From Croceivirga lutea (GTDB lineage: Bacteria; Bacteroidota; Bacteroidia; Flavobacteriales; Flavobacteriaceae): a DNA stretch of 64,000 nucleotides. Positions 33,096 through 43,728 of this stretch are shown piece after piece. The position numbers and the translations under genes were made by a program. Under the pieces are notes generated by a model. That model saw nothing but the letters and a program-made list of their open reading frames with translations, had not been told where the DNA came from and made no database searches. The stretch lies in the NCBI RefSeq assembly GCF_014235875.1, contig NZ_JACJUK010000003.1, forward strand, positions 372,001-436,000. The letters are read 5' to 3'. Within the stretch, counting starts at the first letter, position 1. Each line of letters opens with the position of its first letter.

Positions 33096-34112
33096 CTATT
33101 CCAGTACCGAGTAATCACCAATACTGACAGTTTCAAATTTACCATCATATTTTACATGATTACCTATCATTGCATTATCCAAATTAGCGTTTTTAATAGT
33201 AGTATTACTTTGGATTAGACTATTTTTAACTGTTGAATTTGCTATTGTTGTATTAGCACCTATTGATACAAACGGACCTACAGTACAATCTTTTAAAATT
33301 ACATTTTCTCCAATAAAACAAGGAGGAATAATGTTTGCATTTTCTTGAGAAATATCATTAGAAATTAATTCTTCACCATCAGCCTCTAAAAAGCCAAGCA
33401 TTCTTTGATTGGTTTCTACAGTTACATTCTTATTACCACAATCCATCCATTCATCAACCTTACCGGTTACAAAAACTTTTCCATTAGCCATCATGCGTTT
33501 AATACCATCGTTGATTTGATATTCACCACCATTAATTATGTCGTTATCTAAAACGTATTGCAATTCATTTTTCAGTACGGCAACATCCTTAAAATAATAA
33601 ATACCAATTACAGCTTGATCACTTACAAATTCTTTTGGTTTTTCTACCAATTCTACTATATGACCATTTTCATTTAGGTTTACCACCCCGTAAGCCTCTG
33701 GATTATCCACCTTTTTTGTCCAGATAACGCTATCTGCATTTTTATCTAAATCAAAACTAGCTCTTATTAACGTATCTGCATAGGCAATCACAGCTGGCCC
33801 GCTTAAAGAAGGTTCTGCACACATAATAGCATGCCCAGTACCTTTTGGGTCTAATTGTCTGTAAATACTTGGCTTGGCTCCAAGCCCAATTGCCAGATTT
33901 TTTAAACTTTCAACTACATCTTCTCCAAAAAAAGCAGGATCACCAAGTATAAAAGCAATTTCTTCAATAGGTTCCCCTAAAACTTTAGTAATATCACTTA
34001 CCAATCTGTGCACAATTGGTTTGCCTGCGACAGGCACAAGTGGTTTAGGAACAGTTAATGTATGTGGGCGTAACCTAGAGCCACGACCAGCCATTGGGAC
34101 AATTATTTTCAT
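33096..34112 (-). CDS. Sugar-1-phosphate nucleotidyltransferase
   Basis: A 338-aa nucleotidyltransferase that makes an NDP-sugar from sugar-1-phosphate and NTP. The N-terminal signature GRGSRLRPHTLTVPKPLVPV (G-x-G-x-R-L...K) is complete. The C-terminal third is a left-handed beta-helix of hexapeptide repeats (GENVILKDCTVGPFVSIG and following), as in glucose-1-phosphate uridylyl/thymidylyl-transferase and GlmU-like enzymes. The exact sugar cannot be told. It starts 20 bases after the dut stop. Confidence 0.88.
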   Translation of the reverse strand: MKIIVPMAGRGSRLRPHTLTVPKPLVPVAGKPIVHRLVSDITKVLGEPIEEIAFILGDPAFFGEDVVESLKNLAIGLGAKPSIYRQLDPKGTGHAIMCAEPSLSGPAVIAYADTLIRASFDLDKNADSVIWTKKVDNPEAYGVVNLNENGHIVELVEKPKEFVSDQAVIGIYYFKDVAVLKNELQYVLDNDIINGGEYQINDGIKRMMANGKVFVTGKVDEWMDCGNKNVTVETNQRMLGFLEADGEELISNDISQENANIIPPCFIGENVILKDCTVGPFVSIGANTTIANSTVKNSLIQSNTTIKNANLDNAMIGNHVKYDGKFETVSIGDYSVLE

Positions 34113-34132
34113 AGTTAGGGTTTTAAATGTTG

Positions 34133-34567
34133 TTATTTTGTGCCTGTACTTCCAAATCCACCAGCACCACGAGCAGTCTCAGACAATTCTTCCACTTCTA
34201 TCCAATCAGCTCTGTCATGTTTTGCAATTACGAGTTGTGCAATACGCTCACCATCTTCAATTACAAAATCTTCATTAGAAAGATTAACCAATATTACTCC
34301 AATTTCTCCTCTGTAATCAGCATCAACTGTACCCGGAGCATTTAAAACGGTGATCCCTTTTTTGGCCGCTAAGCCACTACGTGGTCGTACCTGAGCTTCA
34401 TAACCAACTGGTAAAGCAATAAATAAACCTGTTTTAACAATGGTTCTTTCCAGTGGTTTTAACGTAATTGATTCAGAAATATTGGCTCTAAGGTCCATTC
34501 CAGCCGACGCATTTGTTTCGTAATGGGGCAGTGGATGTTTAGACTTGTTAATAATATCAACTTTCAC
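34133..34567 (-). CDS. dut: dUTP diphosphatase
   Basis: A 144-aa trimeric enzyme that hydrolyses dUTP to dUMP. All five motifs are visible: [40 protein letters not shown] and the flexible [11 protein letters not shown] at the C-terminus. The start is GTG at 34567, overlapping the upstream flippase gene by 11 bases. It is a housekeeping gene embedded in an envelope operon. Confidence 0.96.
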   Translation of the reverse strand: MKVDIINKSKHPLPHYETNASAGMDLRANISESITLKPLERTIVKTGLFIALPVGYEAQVRPRSGLAAKKGITVLNAPGTVDADYRGEIGVILVNLSNEDFVIEDGERIAQLVIAKHDRADWIEVEELSETARGAGGFGSTGTK

Positions 34568-36026
34568 TTTTTAAGAATATTTTTTTGAGCTTATCGCCTT
34601 CGAGTTTATAAATCAGCCCCAAAAATACTAAAAGCAGTAAGGAGCCTACTATTAAGTTTCGGTTAAAACCATAAAATGAAATAAGTGCAAATCCTATTGC
34701 TATAAATGAATAAAAAAATATTTTACGCATATTATATGGGATTGGATAATGTTTTCTGCCTAGATAGTACGATAAACACATCATACTACCGTATGCTATT
34801 AGTGTTGCCCAAGCCGAAGCTAAATATCCATATTTTGGTATAAATATGAAGTTAATTAACAAAGTTAGTATAGCTCCTATACTTGAAATATAAGCCCCAA
34901 AGCGTGTTTTATCTGTCACTTTATACCAAACAGATAGGTTGTGGTAAATTCCTAAACAGAAACTTGCTAATAGCACTATTGGAACAATTTTCATTGCTTC
35001 CCAGTAGGCCTCGTCTCTTATAAACAATTCTTTTAATGGATTTGCAAAAACAAGAACACCCAAAAAGATTACACTTCCAATAATTACAAAATAGGTGGTA
35101 ATATGGGCATAGGTTTTCTGAGGATTTTCAGTTTCTGCATGACTAAAAAAGAAAGGCTCGACTCCTAAACGAAATGCTGTGCCAAATAGCGTCATAAAAG
35201 CCGCCAATTTATAACAAGCTGAATACATACCTATCTCTGTTTTAGCCACATTTTCTGGAGAAATTAATTTTGATAATAAAATACGGTCTACCACCTCATT
35301 AATAGTAAATGCAATACCTGCAATCATAACAGGTAAAGCGTATTTCAGCATTTTTTTGAGTAGTATTTTACTAAAGCGATACGAGTTATCAAAATATAAA
35401 CCACAAATCCAAAGTAGCGCCACAGCACTAGCAACTAAATTGGCAATAAAAACATATTCTGGTTGAAAATTTTCGATATAAATTTTGGCCCAATAAGATT
35501 CTGAATTGCCATTTGCCAATTTGGGTAAAGTAATAAGCAAGAAAATATTTAAACCAAAGTTGATAGCTACACTTACTACTTTAACAATAGAATATTTTAT
35601 GGGCCGTTCTTTTGCTCTTAGCCAAGCAAATGGTACAACTGTTAAAGCATCTAAAGCTAAAATTCCAATTATAAGAGCTCCAATTGTGGGGTTCACCTCT
35701 AATAAACTAGAAAAGGTGTTTTTAAATAAAAATGCTATTGTAGCAAAGGATATTGTTGAAAGAAGTATGCTAATTAAAGAAGTAGATACTACCAAATCTT
35801 TGTCATCTTCCTTGTGGAAAAAACGAAAAAAAGCAGTTTCCATACCGTAAGCCAAAACCACATTAAATATGGCAAACCAAGCAAAAACAAGAGAAACATC
35901 ACCATAGGTGTTTGGCATCATTGCCCCGGTATGAATCATTACCAGAATAAAAGAAATCATTCGTGGTAATACGGTTGCCAAACCATATATAAAAGTCTGC
36001 TGAAAAAGTTTTTTAAGTGGATTCAA
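34557..36026 (-). CDS. Polysaccharide/lipid-linked oligosaccharide flippase (Wzx-like, MVF superfamily)
   Basis: A 489-aa inner-membrane protein with about fourteen hydrophobic helices, typical of Wzx-type flippases that move undecaprenyl-linked sugars across the membrane. The start is TTG at 36026, fixed by an in-frame TAA two codons upstream. It is the first gene of the run flippase-dut-nucleotidyltransferase-TPR-DUF4292-EnvC-AKR, all spaced by -11 to 20 bases. Confidence 0.85.
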   Translation of the reverse strand: MNPLKKLFQQTFIYGLATVLPRMISFILVMIHTGAMMPNTYGDVSLVFAWFAIFNVVLAYGMETAFFRFFHKEDDKDLVVSTSLISILLSTISFATIAFLFKNTFSSLLEVNPTIGALIIGILALDALTVVPFAWLRAKERPIKYSIVKVVSVAINFGLNIFLLITLPKLANGNSESYWAKIYIENFQPEYVFIANLVASAVALLWICGLYFDNSYRFSKILLKKMLKYALPVMIAGIAFTINEVVDRILLSKLISPENVAKTEIGMYSACYKLAAFMTLFGTAFRLGVEPFFFSHAETENPQKTYAHITTYFVIIGSVIFLGVLVFANPLKELFIRDEAYWEAMKIVPIVLLASFCLGIYHNLSVWYKVTDKTRFGAYISSIGAILTLLINFIFIPKYGYLASAWATLIAYGSMMCLSYYLGRKHYPIPYNMRKIFFYSFIAIGFALISFYGFNRNLIVGSLLLLVFLGLIYKLEGDKLKKIFLKSES

Positions 36027-36050
36027 TGGCTGTTATGCAATTGTATAAGA

Positions 36051-36075
36051 AACCCTGAAGCTTAACTTCAGGGTT
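36051..36075 (-). terminator. Hairpin after the 36105-36590 lipoprotein gene
   Basis: AACCCTGAAG, CTTAA, CTTCAGGGTT: a perfect 10-bp stem. On the minus strand it is followed by TCTTAT, on the plus strand by GTTATTTT, so the T tract is modest. It ends the lipoprotein transcript and separates it from the flippase operon. Confidence 0.65.
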
Positions 36076-36104
36076 GTTATTTTAATAAAAGTACGTATAA
36101 TAGC

Positions 36105-36590
36105 TTATTGACGGATTTTTTGTTTGGTTTCCTTCACATCTTTTAACTTCACATACTTAACAATTTCTCCTTCTATATAGCTGATTACGCCCTCATTATC
36201 TGCCAACTCAAAAGGAATTTTTTCTGGTATCATGGGTGGTTGATTACCAACTTCCTTTTCAGCGTCTGAGTGCATTATTCTATCAGGCTTTTCTGTTTTG
36301 GTTTCATAGAAATTACCTTTTGCAACCCAACCAGATTCAATTTTTTCTAATTTAATGTTTGTAGCCTTTCCTCTAAAGAATAGTTGTTTAAAAGTTATAT
36401 TTTCTATTGATTCTCCTGAAAGTGGAATAGAAACTACAGTACCCTTACCTGATTCCGCACGACCACCAACCCAGTTGTAACAAACTGCTTCTCCAACCTC
36501 AAAAGGAGGGTTCTTAACAAATGATTTTTGTGGAGCACATCCCATATAAGAAAACATTGTTAAAACTAAAATTACTGCAGCATTTTTCAT
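36105..36590 (-). CDS. Lipoprotein of unknown function
   Basis: A 161-aa lipoprotein with lipobox SYMGC (C18). Beta-rich segments follow (VGEAVCYNWVGG with a second cysteine, ESGWVAKGNFY), then an acidic, Pro-rich linker and a basic C-terminus. No family is recognised. It stands alone between two terminators or promoters, upstream of the flippase operon and downstream of the MFS gene. Confidence 0.7.
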   Translation of the reverse strand: MKNAAVILVLTMFSYMGCAPQKSFVKNPPFEVGEAVCYNWVGGRAESGKGTVVSIPLSGESIENITFKQLFFRGKATNIKLEKIESGWVAKGNFYETKTEKPDRIMHSDAEKEVGNQPPMIPEKIPFELADNEGVISYIEGEIVKYVKLKDVKETKQKIRQ

Positions 36591-36683
36591 TGTGTAAAGC
36601 TTTATTTAAAGATATAAAACCAAAATTGATGCCAAAGCTAAAACCATAGTTTTTCATCTTGATTTTGAATTAACTGATAGTCA

Positions 36684-37898
36684 CTATTGTAAATTGATTC
36701 GGTTCATTGCAATTTTGGCTAAAATAAAGGCCACTAACAACAAAACTGCTGCTAAAGCAAATGATGCGCCAGGAAAGTAGATTTCTGTTTCTGGGCGCAC
36801 AAAATAATAGAAAATTGGAGCAAATAGTAACTGTCCTAGAATAGCCGTTATACTTACTAAACCGGTAATAGATCCTTGTAGATTTCCTTGTTCCTTTTCT
36901 GATACCTGATTAGAAATGATTCCTTGCACGGTGGGTCCAGCAACACCTCCTAAAGCATATGGAATTAAAAAAGCATATAACATCCATGGTTCTGAAGCTT
37001 GAGAGAATAAAAACATGCCCAATGTCCAAAATAAGAAACCGTATGTAACTACATTTTTTTTTCCAAACCAAGTATTTGCCTTTCCAACTAAAAACCCTTG
37101 TACAAATGCTACTAAAACACCTACGGCAACCAAAGAAACTCCTATTTCCTTTGGGCTCCAATTAAAACGTTCTATAGAAAAATAGGACCAAACCGAAGGT
37201 AAAGCCTGCCCCGCCAAGTTGGCTAGAAAAAAAGCACTTATTAACAATAAAACACCTTTATAATTACGTAACCCTACCAAGGACACCCCAGGTATCATCT
37301 TGTAGAAATTTATAGCTCTGCGGTTTTCTGATTTTAACGACTCTGGTACTACCAATAAACCAAAAATAAAATTGGCAAAAGTTAGGCCAGCTGCTATGTA
37401 AAACGGTAATCTGATATTAATTTCTCCAAAGTACCCTCCAATACCGGGCCCTATAATAAAACCAAGACCAAAAGCAGCGCCAATTAAACCAAAGTTTTTG
37501 GCTTTTTCTTCTGCCGTACTAATATCTGCTATGTAGGCAGAAGCCACAGTAAAACTTGCCCCTGTTATACCAGCTAAAAAACGACCAATAAACAACCAAA
37601 TAATTGTTGGTGCCCAGGCATGAATTAAATAGTCTATACTAAGCCCTAAAAGAGAAAGTAATAGAATAGGCTTACGCCCAAATTTATCTGATAATTCACC
37701 TAAAACTGGTGAAAAGAAAAACTGCATGCCTGCAAATGCTGTTGTGAGCCACATGCCATAGATAACCGCTTTATGTGTTCCCTCACCGGTTAATTGCATG
37801 ATAAAGTCAGGGATAATCGGTAAAATAATCCCAATACCAATAACATCAACCAAAATGGTTATGAAAATAAATAGTAATGCGGTTTTTTTGGCTGCCAT
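36684..37898 (-). CDS. MFS transporter, TCR/Tet family
   Basis: A 404-aa inner-membrane drug:H+ antiporter-like protein with twelve predicted helices. Motif A is G67ELSDKFGR75 between helices 2 and 3, and the motif C-like stretch LIGAAFGLGFIIGPGIGG occurs in helix 5, as in TetA-type exporters. The ATG at 37898 is chosen: a start six codons earlier would lie inside the terminator of the atp operon. Substrate unknown. It ends 93 bases upstream of the lipoprotein gene on the same strand. Confidence 0.88.
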   Translation of the reverse strand: MAAKKTALLFIFITILVDVIGIGIILPIIPDFIMQLTGEGTHKAVIYGMWLTTAFAGMQFFFSPVLGELSDKFGRKPILLLSLLGLSIDYLIHAWAPTIIWLFIGRFLAGITGASFTVASAYIADISTAEEKAKNFGLIGAAFGLGFIIGPGIGGYFGEINIRLPFYIAAGLTFANFIFGLLVVPESLKSENRRAINFYKMIPGVSLVGLRNYKGVLLLISAFFLANLAGQALPSVWSYFSIERFNWSPKEIGVSLVAVGVLVAFVQGFLVGKANTWFGKKNVVTYGFLFWTLGMFLFSQASEPWMLYAFLIPYALGGVAGPTVQGIISNQVSEKEQGNLQGSITGLVSITAILGQLLFAPIFYYFVRPETEIYFPGASFALAAVLLLVAFILAKIAMNRINLQ

Positions 37899-37900
37899 AT

Positions 37901-37930
37901 AAAAACAAAGCCCCACAAATGTGAGGCTTT
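37901..37930 (-). terminator. Terminator of the sprE-atp operon
   Basis: AAAGCCCCAC (37908-37917) and GTGAGGCTTT (37921-37930) pair with one C/A mismatch; on the minus strand the stem is followed by TTGTTTTTAT. It begins 26 bases after the atpG stop and ends just before the MFS start. Confidence 0.85.
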
Positions 37931-37955
37931 TAAACTTTTAAAACAATTTGAAGTC

Positions 37956-38816
37956 TTAGTTGTTTAGCGCTTCCGCCCCACTTACTATCTCTAAAATTTC
38001 GTTCGTAATTGCAGCTTGTCTAGCTTTATTATACGTTAACGTAAGTTGATCTTTTAATTCAGAAGCATTATCTGTTGCTTTATGCATAGCAGTCATACGT
38101 GCACCATGCTCACTTGCAAAAGAATCTCGTATAGCTTTGTATAATTGCGTTTTTAAAGACTTTGGAATTAACTGTTCAATTATTTCTTCTTTCGAAGGTT
38201 CAAATTTGTAATCAGCATTAGTACTTACTTCTCCTTCAACAGGCTCAATAGGTAAAAACTGTTCTGTTGTTACAATTTGAGTTGCAGCATTTTTAAATCG
38301 ATTATATACCAATTCTATTCTGTCATATTTACCTTCAATAAAATACGTCATTAATTCTTCAGCAATTTCAGCTACATTATCAAAACTTAAATCATCATAA
38401 ACAGCGCTATGATTTGCCACTATTGTGAACTGTTTTGAAAGAATATCATTAGCTTTTTTACCAATGGTCATAAACGCTACTTCTCTACCACCATATTTGC
38501 CATGAAAAAGAGAAGCACTTTGTTTAATAATGTTCGTATTAAAAGCCCCACACAAACCTCTATTGGAGTTTATGGCTACGATTAAAACTTTCTTTACTTC
38601 TCTATTTTCTGCAAACTTACTACCAGAATCACCGTCTAAACTTGCACTTAAATTTTGAAGCAATTCTGTTAACTTATTTGCATAAGGTCTCATGGCCGTA
38701 ATAGCGTCTTGTGCTTTTTTCAACTTAGCAGCAGATACCATCTTCATTGCAGATGTTATCTGCATTGTTGATTTAACCGATGAAATCCTATTTCGTATTT
38801 CTTTTAAGTTCGCCAT
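37956..38816 (-). CDS. atpG: ATP synthase gamma subunit
   Basis: Central rotor stalk of F1 (286 aa). The N-terminal coiled coil (MANLKEIRNRISSVKSTMQITSAMKMVSAAKL, partly quoted) and the C-terminal helix AITNEILEIVSGAEAL are diagnostic. It follows atpA after 76 bases, the widest gap in the operon, and is its last gene. atpD and atpC are absent here and must lie elsewhere. Confidence 0.97.
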   Translation of the reverse strand: MANLKEIRNRISSVKSTMQITSAMKMVSAAKLKKAQDAITAMRPYANKLTELLQNLSASLDGDSGSKFAENREVKKVLIVAINSNRGLCGAFNTNIIKQSASLFHGKYGGREVAFMTIGKKANDILSKQFTIVANHSAVYDDLSFDNVAEIAEELMTYFIEGKYDRIELVYNRFKNAATQIVTTEQFLPIEPVEGEVSTNADYKFEPSKEEIIEQLIPKSLKTQLYKAIRDSFASEHGARMTAMHKATDNASELKDQLTLTYNKARQAAITNEILEIVSGAEALNN

Positions 38817-38892
38817 TGGTATTCTTTATATTCCTTAATTCTGGAATTTGAATAGTTATTTTCTGAACACTATTTCAGCAACAACAATTAAC

Positions 38893-40473
38893 TTACGCCT
38901 TGTATTTGCTAGATAATTCTTTAGCTACAGATGTTAAAGTATCAATCACCTCATCGGTTAATTTACCTGATTTTAAGGTGTCTAGTACTCCTCTGTGTTT
39001 TGCATTTAAGAATTCTAAGTAATCTCTTTCAAATTCTTTAACCTTATTTACAGGCACATCTCTTAATAAGTTCTTAGAACCTGCAAAAATGATGGCTACT
39101 TGGTCTTCCACCGTAAATGGGTCGTTCTGAGCTTGCTTAAGAATCTCAACGTTTCTTCTACCTTTTTCAATTACATTTAAAGTAGCCGCATCTAAATCAG
39201 ACCCAAACTTAGCAAACGCTTCTAATTCACGGAACTGTGCTTGGTCAAGCTTAAGGGTACCTGCCACTTTTTTCATTGATTTAATCTGAGCCGAACCACC
39301 TACACGAGATACAGAGATACCTACGTTAATTGCAGGACGCACACCTTGGTTAAACAAATCTTGCTCTAAGAAAATCTGACCATCAGTAATCGAAATTACA
39401 TTGGTAGGAATATATGCAGAAACGTCACCTGCTTGCGTTTCAATAATAGGAAGTGCCGTTAATGATCCACCACCTTTTACGATAGGTTTAAGCGATTCTG
39501 GCAAGTCGTTCATATCTTTTGCAATACCGTCATCTGCAATAACTTTTGCAGCACGCTCTAACAATCTTGAATGTAAGTAGAAAACGTCACCTGGGTATGC
39601 CTCACGTCCTGGTGGTCTTCTTAATAATAAAGAAACTTCACGGTAGGCAACGGCTTGTTTAGATAAATCATCATAGATTATTAAAGCTGGCCTACCCGTA
39701 TCTCTAAAGTACTCTCCAATAGCTGCACCAGCAAAAGGAGCATACACCTGCATTGGAGCAGGGTCAGAAGCATTAGCTGCCACTATTGTGGTATAAGCTA
39801 AGGCACCTTTATCTTCTAAAGTTTTAGCAATAGCCGCAACGGTTGAAGCCTTTTGACCAACAGCAACATAGATACAATAAACTGGCTCACCAGCATCGTA
39901 AAATTCTTTTTGATTAAGAATGGTATCAATACAAACTGTTGTTTTACCAGTTTGTCGGTCACCAATTACAAGCTCACGTTGACCACGACCAACAGGAATC
40001 ATTGCGTCAATTGCCTTAATACCTGTTTGTAATGGTTCGTTAACCGGCTGACGATAAATAACTCCAGGAGCTTTACGCTCTAAAGGCATTTCGTAAGTTT
40101 CACCAGCAATAGCACCCTTACCATCTATTGGATTACCTAAAGTATCTACCACCCGGCCAACAATACCTTCACCAACATTGATAGAAGCAATACGTTGTGT
40201 ACGTTTAACGGTGGCACCTTCTTTAATTTCTTTTGATGGACCCAACAATACAACACCAACGTTGTCTTCTTCAAGGTTAAGTACAATACCGTTCATACCA
40301 CCATCAAACTCCACTAACTCTCCGTACTGGGCGTTTGACAAACCGTAAACACGGGCAATACCATCACCTACTTGTAATACGGTACCTACCTCGTCTAATG
40401 AAGCTGATGCTTCAAAACCTGATAATTGTTGTTTTAATATTGCTGAGACTTCAGCGGCTTTTACTCCTGCCAT
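38893..40473 (-). CDS. atpA: ATP synthase alpha subunit
   Basis: Non-catalytic nucleotide-binding F1 subunit (526 aa). Walker A is [10 protein letters not shown] at 171-180, Walker [13 protein letters not shown], and the arginine finger falls in [12 protein letters not shown]. It begins 1 base after the atpH stop. The length fits the Bacteroidota alpha subunit. Confidence 0.98.
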   Translation of the reverse strand: MAGVKAAEVSAILKQQLSGFEASASLDEVGTVLQVGDGIARVYGLSNAQYGELVEFDGGMNGIVLNLEEDNVGVVLLGPSKEIKEGATVKRTQRIASINVGEGIVGRVVDTLGNPIDGKGAIAGETYEMPLERKAPGVIYRQPVNEPLQTGIKAIDAMIPVGRGQRELVIGDRQTGKTTVCIDTILNQKEFYDAGEPVYCIYVAVGQKASTVAAIAKTLEDKGALAYTTIVAANASDPAPMQVYAPFAGAAIGEYFRDTGRPALIIYDDLSKQAVAYREVSLLLRRPPGREAYPGDVFYLHSRLLERAAKVIADDGIAKDMNDLPESLKPIVKGGGSLTALPIIETQAGDVSAYIPTNVISITDGQIFLEQDLFNQGVRPAINVGISVSRVGGSAQIKSMKKVAGTLKLDQAQFRELEAFAKFGSDLDAATLNVIEKGRRNVEILKQAQNDPFTVEDQVAIIFAGSKNLLRDVPVNKVKEFERDYLEFLNAKHRGVLDTLKSGKLTDEVIDTLTSVAKELSSKYKA

Positions 40474-40474
40474 T

Positions 40475-41014
40475 TTATAAGCTATTTGTAAATTCTCGTT
40501 TTAACGTATTCAGTTTATTTGCCACACTGGCATCATATTGTAAATCTCCTACTCTTAGCACAAAACCACCTAATAAGGTTTCATCAATTTTGTTTTCTAA
40601 TGTTACTTTTTTGCCTGTAAGACTGGTAACTTGAGATAGAATCTTTTGTTCTAATTCTTTAGTTAAAGGAATAGCAGAAGTTACCACGGCAACATCTTCT
40701 CCTTTTAATACTTCGTATTGAGCAATGTACTTTAAAGCCACTTCGTTTAACAAATCTTGTCTTCTGTTAGAAGACAAAACATCTATTAAACCCAGGGTAA
40801 TTTGTTCGCTATCTTTAAAAAGGGTTTTTAGGGTCTCTTTTTTAGCGTCTCCTTTAACCACCGGACTAGAAAGCAATTGCTGCAACTCAATACTATCTTT
40901 AATAGTTTCAAGTATAGCTCGCATATTACCCTCAACCTTATCAGCTACTTTTTGTTCAACTGCTAGGTCTAAAACGGCTTTTGCATAACGTGAAGCTGCT
41001 CTTGAATCACTCAT
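40475..41014 (-). CDS. atpH: ATP synthase delta subunit
   Basis: Peripheral stalk subunit (179 aa) that joins the b dimer to the top of F1. The family features are the N-terminal helical domain ([18 protein letters not shown]) and the C-terminal signature around [19 protein letters not shown]. It lies between atpF (13 bases) and atpA (1 base). Confidence 0.96.
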   Translation of the reverse strand: MSDSRAASRYAKAVLDLAVEQKVADKVEGNMRAILETIKDSIELQQLLSSPVVKGDAKKETLKTLFKDSEQITLGLIDVLSSNRRQDLLNEVALKYIAQYEVLKGEDVAVVTSAIPLTKELEQKILSQVTSLTGKKVTLENKIDETLLGGFVLRVGDLQYDASVANKLNTLKREFTNSL

Positions 41015-41027
41015 TGCTTGCTACTTC

Positions 41028-41528
41028 TTAGTTTAATTTGATATCGCCCAACATATTCTCAACCAATTTTAATTGCTTGTCTTTGTTGGCCAATTCTTCT
41101 TTTATTACTTTTTCTGCAATATCTACAGATAGTGTTGCAACTTGTGATTTAATATCAGCCATCGCAGCTTTTTTCTCACTCTCAATTGCAGCCTGAGCCT
41201 GTTTAATCATTTTATCACCTTCTACTTGAGCCTGTTCTTTAGCGTCTGAAATCATTTTTTCTTTGATTTCACGAGCTTCTTTTAACATGGCCTCTCTTTC
41301 TGCTCTAGCTTCTTTCAATAACTTATCGTTATCAGCCTGTAAATTTTGCATCTCTTTACGCGCGTTTTCCGCAGCGTCTAAAGCATCTTTAATACCTTTT
41401 TCACGATCCTCAATTGAGTTCATTATTGGTTTCCAGGCAAATTTTACCATTAGAAAAATTAACACCAACATGATTATTGTTTGCATTGCAAACAAGCCAG
41501 GTGAAAAATCGTTTATTAATTGTTCCAT
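41028..41528 (-). CDS. atpF: ATP synthase b subunit
   Basis: Fo peripheral stalk subunit (166 aa). One N-terminal membrane helix (about 8-28) is followed by a long charged helix rich in A, E, K and R (about 30-160), which dimerises and reaches up to the delta subunit. A single b gene is present, with no b' copy. It is followed after 13 bases by atpH. Confidence 0.96.
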   Translation of the reverse strand: MEQLINDFSPGLFAMQTIIMLVLIFLMVKFAWKPIMNSIEDREKGIKDALDAAENARKEMQNLQADNDKLLKEARAEREAMLKEAREIKEKMISDAKEQAQVEGDKMIKQAQAAIESEKKAAMADIKSQVATLSVDIAEKVIKEELANKDKQLKLVENMLGDIKLN

Positions 41529-41603
41529 GAATTTTAAATTTTTAAAAACTGTTGGTCAGTAACCAACCGTTACCAACCAACAGTGTTACGATTTGCTTTT
41601 TGA

Positions 41604-41804
<201 letters not shown>

Positions 41805-41835
41805 CTATTTATATAATTAATAAAAATTCAAATAC

Positions 41836-43017
41836 TTAAATAAAATCTGCTCTTACATCTTCAGCATCTGGCAACTCGTTACCGTGGTCATCATGTTCAT
41901 GATGATGATCGTGTTCAGCAACTGCCATACCAATAAATAATGCCGACAACATTGTAAAAATATAGGCTTGTAAAAAAGCTACTAATAGCTCAATTAGTGT
42001 AATAAAAAACGATAAAGCGAATGAAAGTAAACCCGATCCTACAATAGTCATTTCGGATTTCATAGTAATTAATATTCCTATCAAGCTCATTACTACAATA
42101 TGGCCTGCTGAAATGTTAGCAAACAAACGCACAAGTAATGAAAATGGCTTAATTAAGAATGCCCCAGCTAATTCAATAACTGCAAGAATAGGACGTATCC
42201 ACCAAGGGGCATCTGACATCCACAACATGTGCATGTAGTAATCTTTATTGCCTTTAAAAGTGTATATTACTAAGGTTATGATAGCTAAAGCAGCAGTAAC
42301 TGCTATTTGACCAGTTATGTTAAATCCAAAAGGAGTCAATCCTAATAAATTGCTAATCCAGATAAAAAAGAACACCGTTAACAAATAACCAGTAAATTGT
42401 CTGTATTTACCTTCTCCAATATTAGGCTTAGCAATTTCATCTCTAACATAAATTACTAAGGGCTCAAGAATTCTACCAAAACCTGTTGGAATTTGTTTGT
42501 TTTTGTATTGCTTAGCTAAGCCACCAAACCACAACAACATTAAAAGAGCTACAACCAAAATACCAAACACACTTTTAGTAATAGAAAGATCTAAAACTTT
42601 GTGTGCATTGGTTGGATGATGCTCAGCATCGAATTGAAGCTCAGTTACTCCATCTTCTAATTCGTAAATTTTACTATGAAGTTTAACAAAGTTGGTTCCA
42701 CCTGCATTTACTATGTGTTGACCAGAATCGTCATGATGGAATTTTGAAGACATAAAAGTTACCAACCCCTTGCTTGACCATACAATAACAGGGAGTGGAA
42801 AACCTATATGTTTGCGCTCGCCATTGTCTGCTGTGTAAGAAAACAAATGAAAATCGTGAGCGTCTTTTATGTGATGTAATATATATTCAGTAACCTCTTC
42901 TTTAGTGTCTACTTCACCGCCATGGTCTTTAACATGCTCCTTGTCGCTGTTCGCATTTGAATTAAAGGTTGTTAGCAATGCCACAAACAAACCTAAGATT
43001 CCAAGTTTTTTCTTCAT
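41836..43017 (-). CDS. atpB: ATP synthase a subunit
   Basis: Fo proton channel subunit (393 aa). The ATG at 43017 gives a signal-peptide-like start (KKKLGILGLFVALLTTF) followed by a long periplasmic His/Glu-rich domain (to about 130), an extension found in Bacteroidota. Five or six membrane helices follow. The essential arginine is in the SLLVRLFANISAGH helix. An upstream in-frame ATG (43071) would add an unlikely 18 residues. The tail is His-rich (EHDHHHEHDDHG). Confidence 0.93.
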   Translation of the reverse strand: MKKKLGILGLFVALLTTFNSNANSDKEHVKDHGGEVDTKEEVTEYILHHIKDAHDFHLFSYTADNGERKHIGFPLPVIVWSSKGLVTFMSSKFHHDDSGQHIVNAGGTNFVKLHSKIYELEDGVTELQFDAEHHPTNAHKVLDLSITKSVFGILVVALLMLLWFGGLAKQYKNKQIPTGFGRILEPLVIYVRDEIAKPNIGEGKYRQFTGYLLTVFFFIWISNLLGLTPFGFNITGQIAVTAALAIITLVIYTFKGNKDYYMHMLWMSDAPWWIRPILAVIELAGAFLIKPFSLLVRLFANISAGHIVVMSLIGILITMKSEMTIVGSGLLSFALSFFITLIELLVAFLQAYIFTMLSALFIGMAVAEHDHHHEHDDHGNELPDAEDVRADFI

Positions 43018-43096
43018 TATGATACAATTCAAAAATGAGGCTCGTAAAAATTTTGTGCAAAAGTAATACATCCTTTTGTGTTCTTCACTATTTTAT

Positions 43097-43501
43097 TTAA
43101 TTATTGTTGGAAGCTTCAATTTTTAACAAAATTCTCGAAATAAAATAGACCTCAAGGCCAGTAGCTAGAAAAAAAGGAAGTAGCAATGCTAAAGTTTCGA
43201 TTTTGGTAATATCCACTTCGCCAAACAATTGCGTATTAAAAAGAAGCACAAAGAGCCCAATTTTTAAAAACAATGATGCTAAATAAACGAAGCCTAATGA
43301 ATTGTGTAGCGATTTTACTAGGGAAAGAATATCAAACAGAACTATTAAAAAAAGTGAGAAAATAAAATGAAACAGGTAAGTCTGTTTAAGAAACCCCATA
43401 AACCAGCTTGACCCTACAAAAAAATTGGTGTGAATCCAATAACTTAAGAATCCGACACCAATTACTATACTGGTATATTTTAAAATATTTGCTATGACCA
43501 T
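43097..43501 (-). CDS. DUF6168 family membrane protein, AtpI-like position
   Basis: A 134-aa protein of four hydrophobic helices placed where other phyla carry atpI, between the AtpZ-like gene and atpB. The family (I believe DUF6168) is restricted to Flavobacteriia and has no known role; assistance in c-ring assembly or ion supply, as for AtpI, is inferred from position. Its ATG overlaps the previous stop in TAATG. Confidence 0.75.
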   Translation of the reverse strand: MVIANILKYTSIVIGVGFLSYWIHTNFFVGSSWFMGFLKQTYLFHFIFSLFLIVLFDILSLVKSLHNSLGFVYLASLFLKIGLFVLLFNTQLFGEVDITKIETLALLLPFFLATGLEVYFISRILLKIEASNNN

Positions 43502-43728
43502 TATTTACTTATTGCTATGGCTTTACGTATGACCATTGCCATAGCTAAAAAAACAGCTAACAAAGTTATACTATCTTCCCAAAATGTTGTGCCGTATTTG
43601 GTGTCTAACCATGTCCCCAGCAAATTGCCAAGGTAAATGGTGAGACCCATTTGTAGGGCAACGCCAGAAAAACTTGCAATGTTTTTTATAAGTTGATTTT
43701 GCTCTTTAGGAGACTTTTGCTGGCTCAT
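43501..43728 (-). CDS. AtpZ/AtpI family protein
   Basis: A 75-aa protein of two membrane helices (about 20-40 and 52-70). The G-x-x-L-G-x-x-x-D block (NLLGTWLDTKYGT) between them is typical of AtpZ/AtpI assembly or Mg/Ca transport factors that precede F-type ATP synthase genes. The start overlaps the bactofilin gene by 23 bases, and the stop overlaps the next start by one base, so the reading frames are chained. Confidence 0.85.
   Translation of the reverse strand: MSQQKSPKEQNQLIKNIASFSGVALQMGLTIYLGNLLGTWLDTKYGTTFWEDSITLLAVFLAMAMVIRKAIAISK

Noticed and set aside
37899-37916. Upstream start of the MFS gene
   Set aside because: Six extra residues would be encoded inside the atp operon terminator; the ATG at 37898 starts just after it.
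43018-43071. Longer start of atpB
   Set aside because: The extra 18 residues (ending in IIMKKK) are not signal-like and precede a good signal peptide that begins at 43017.
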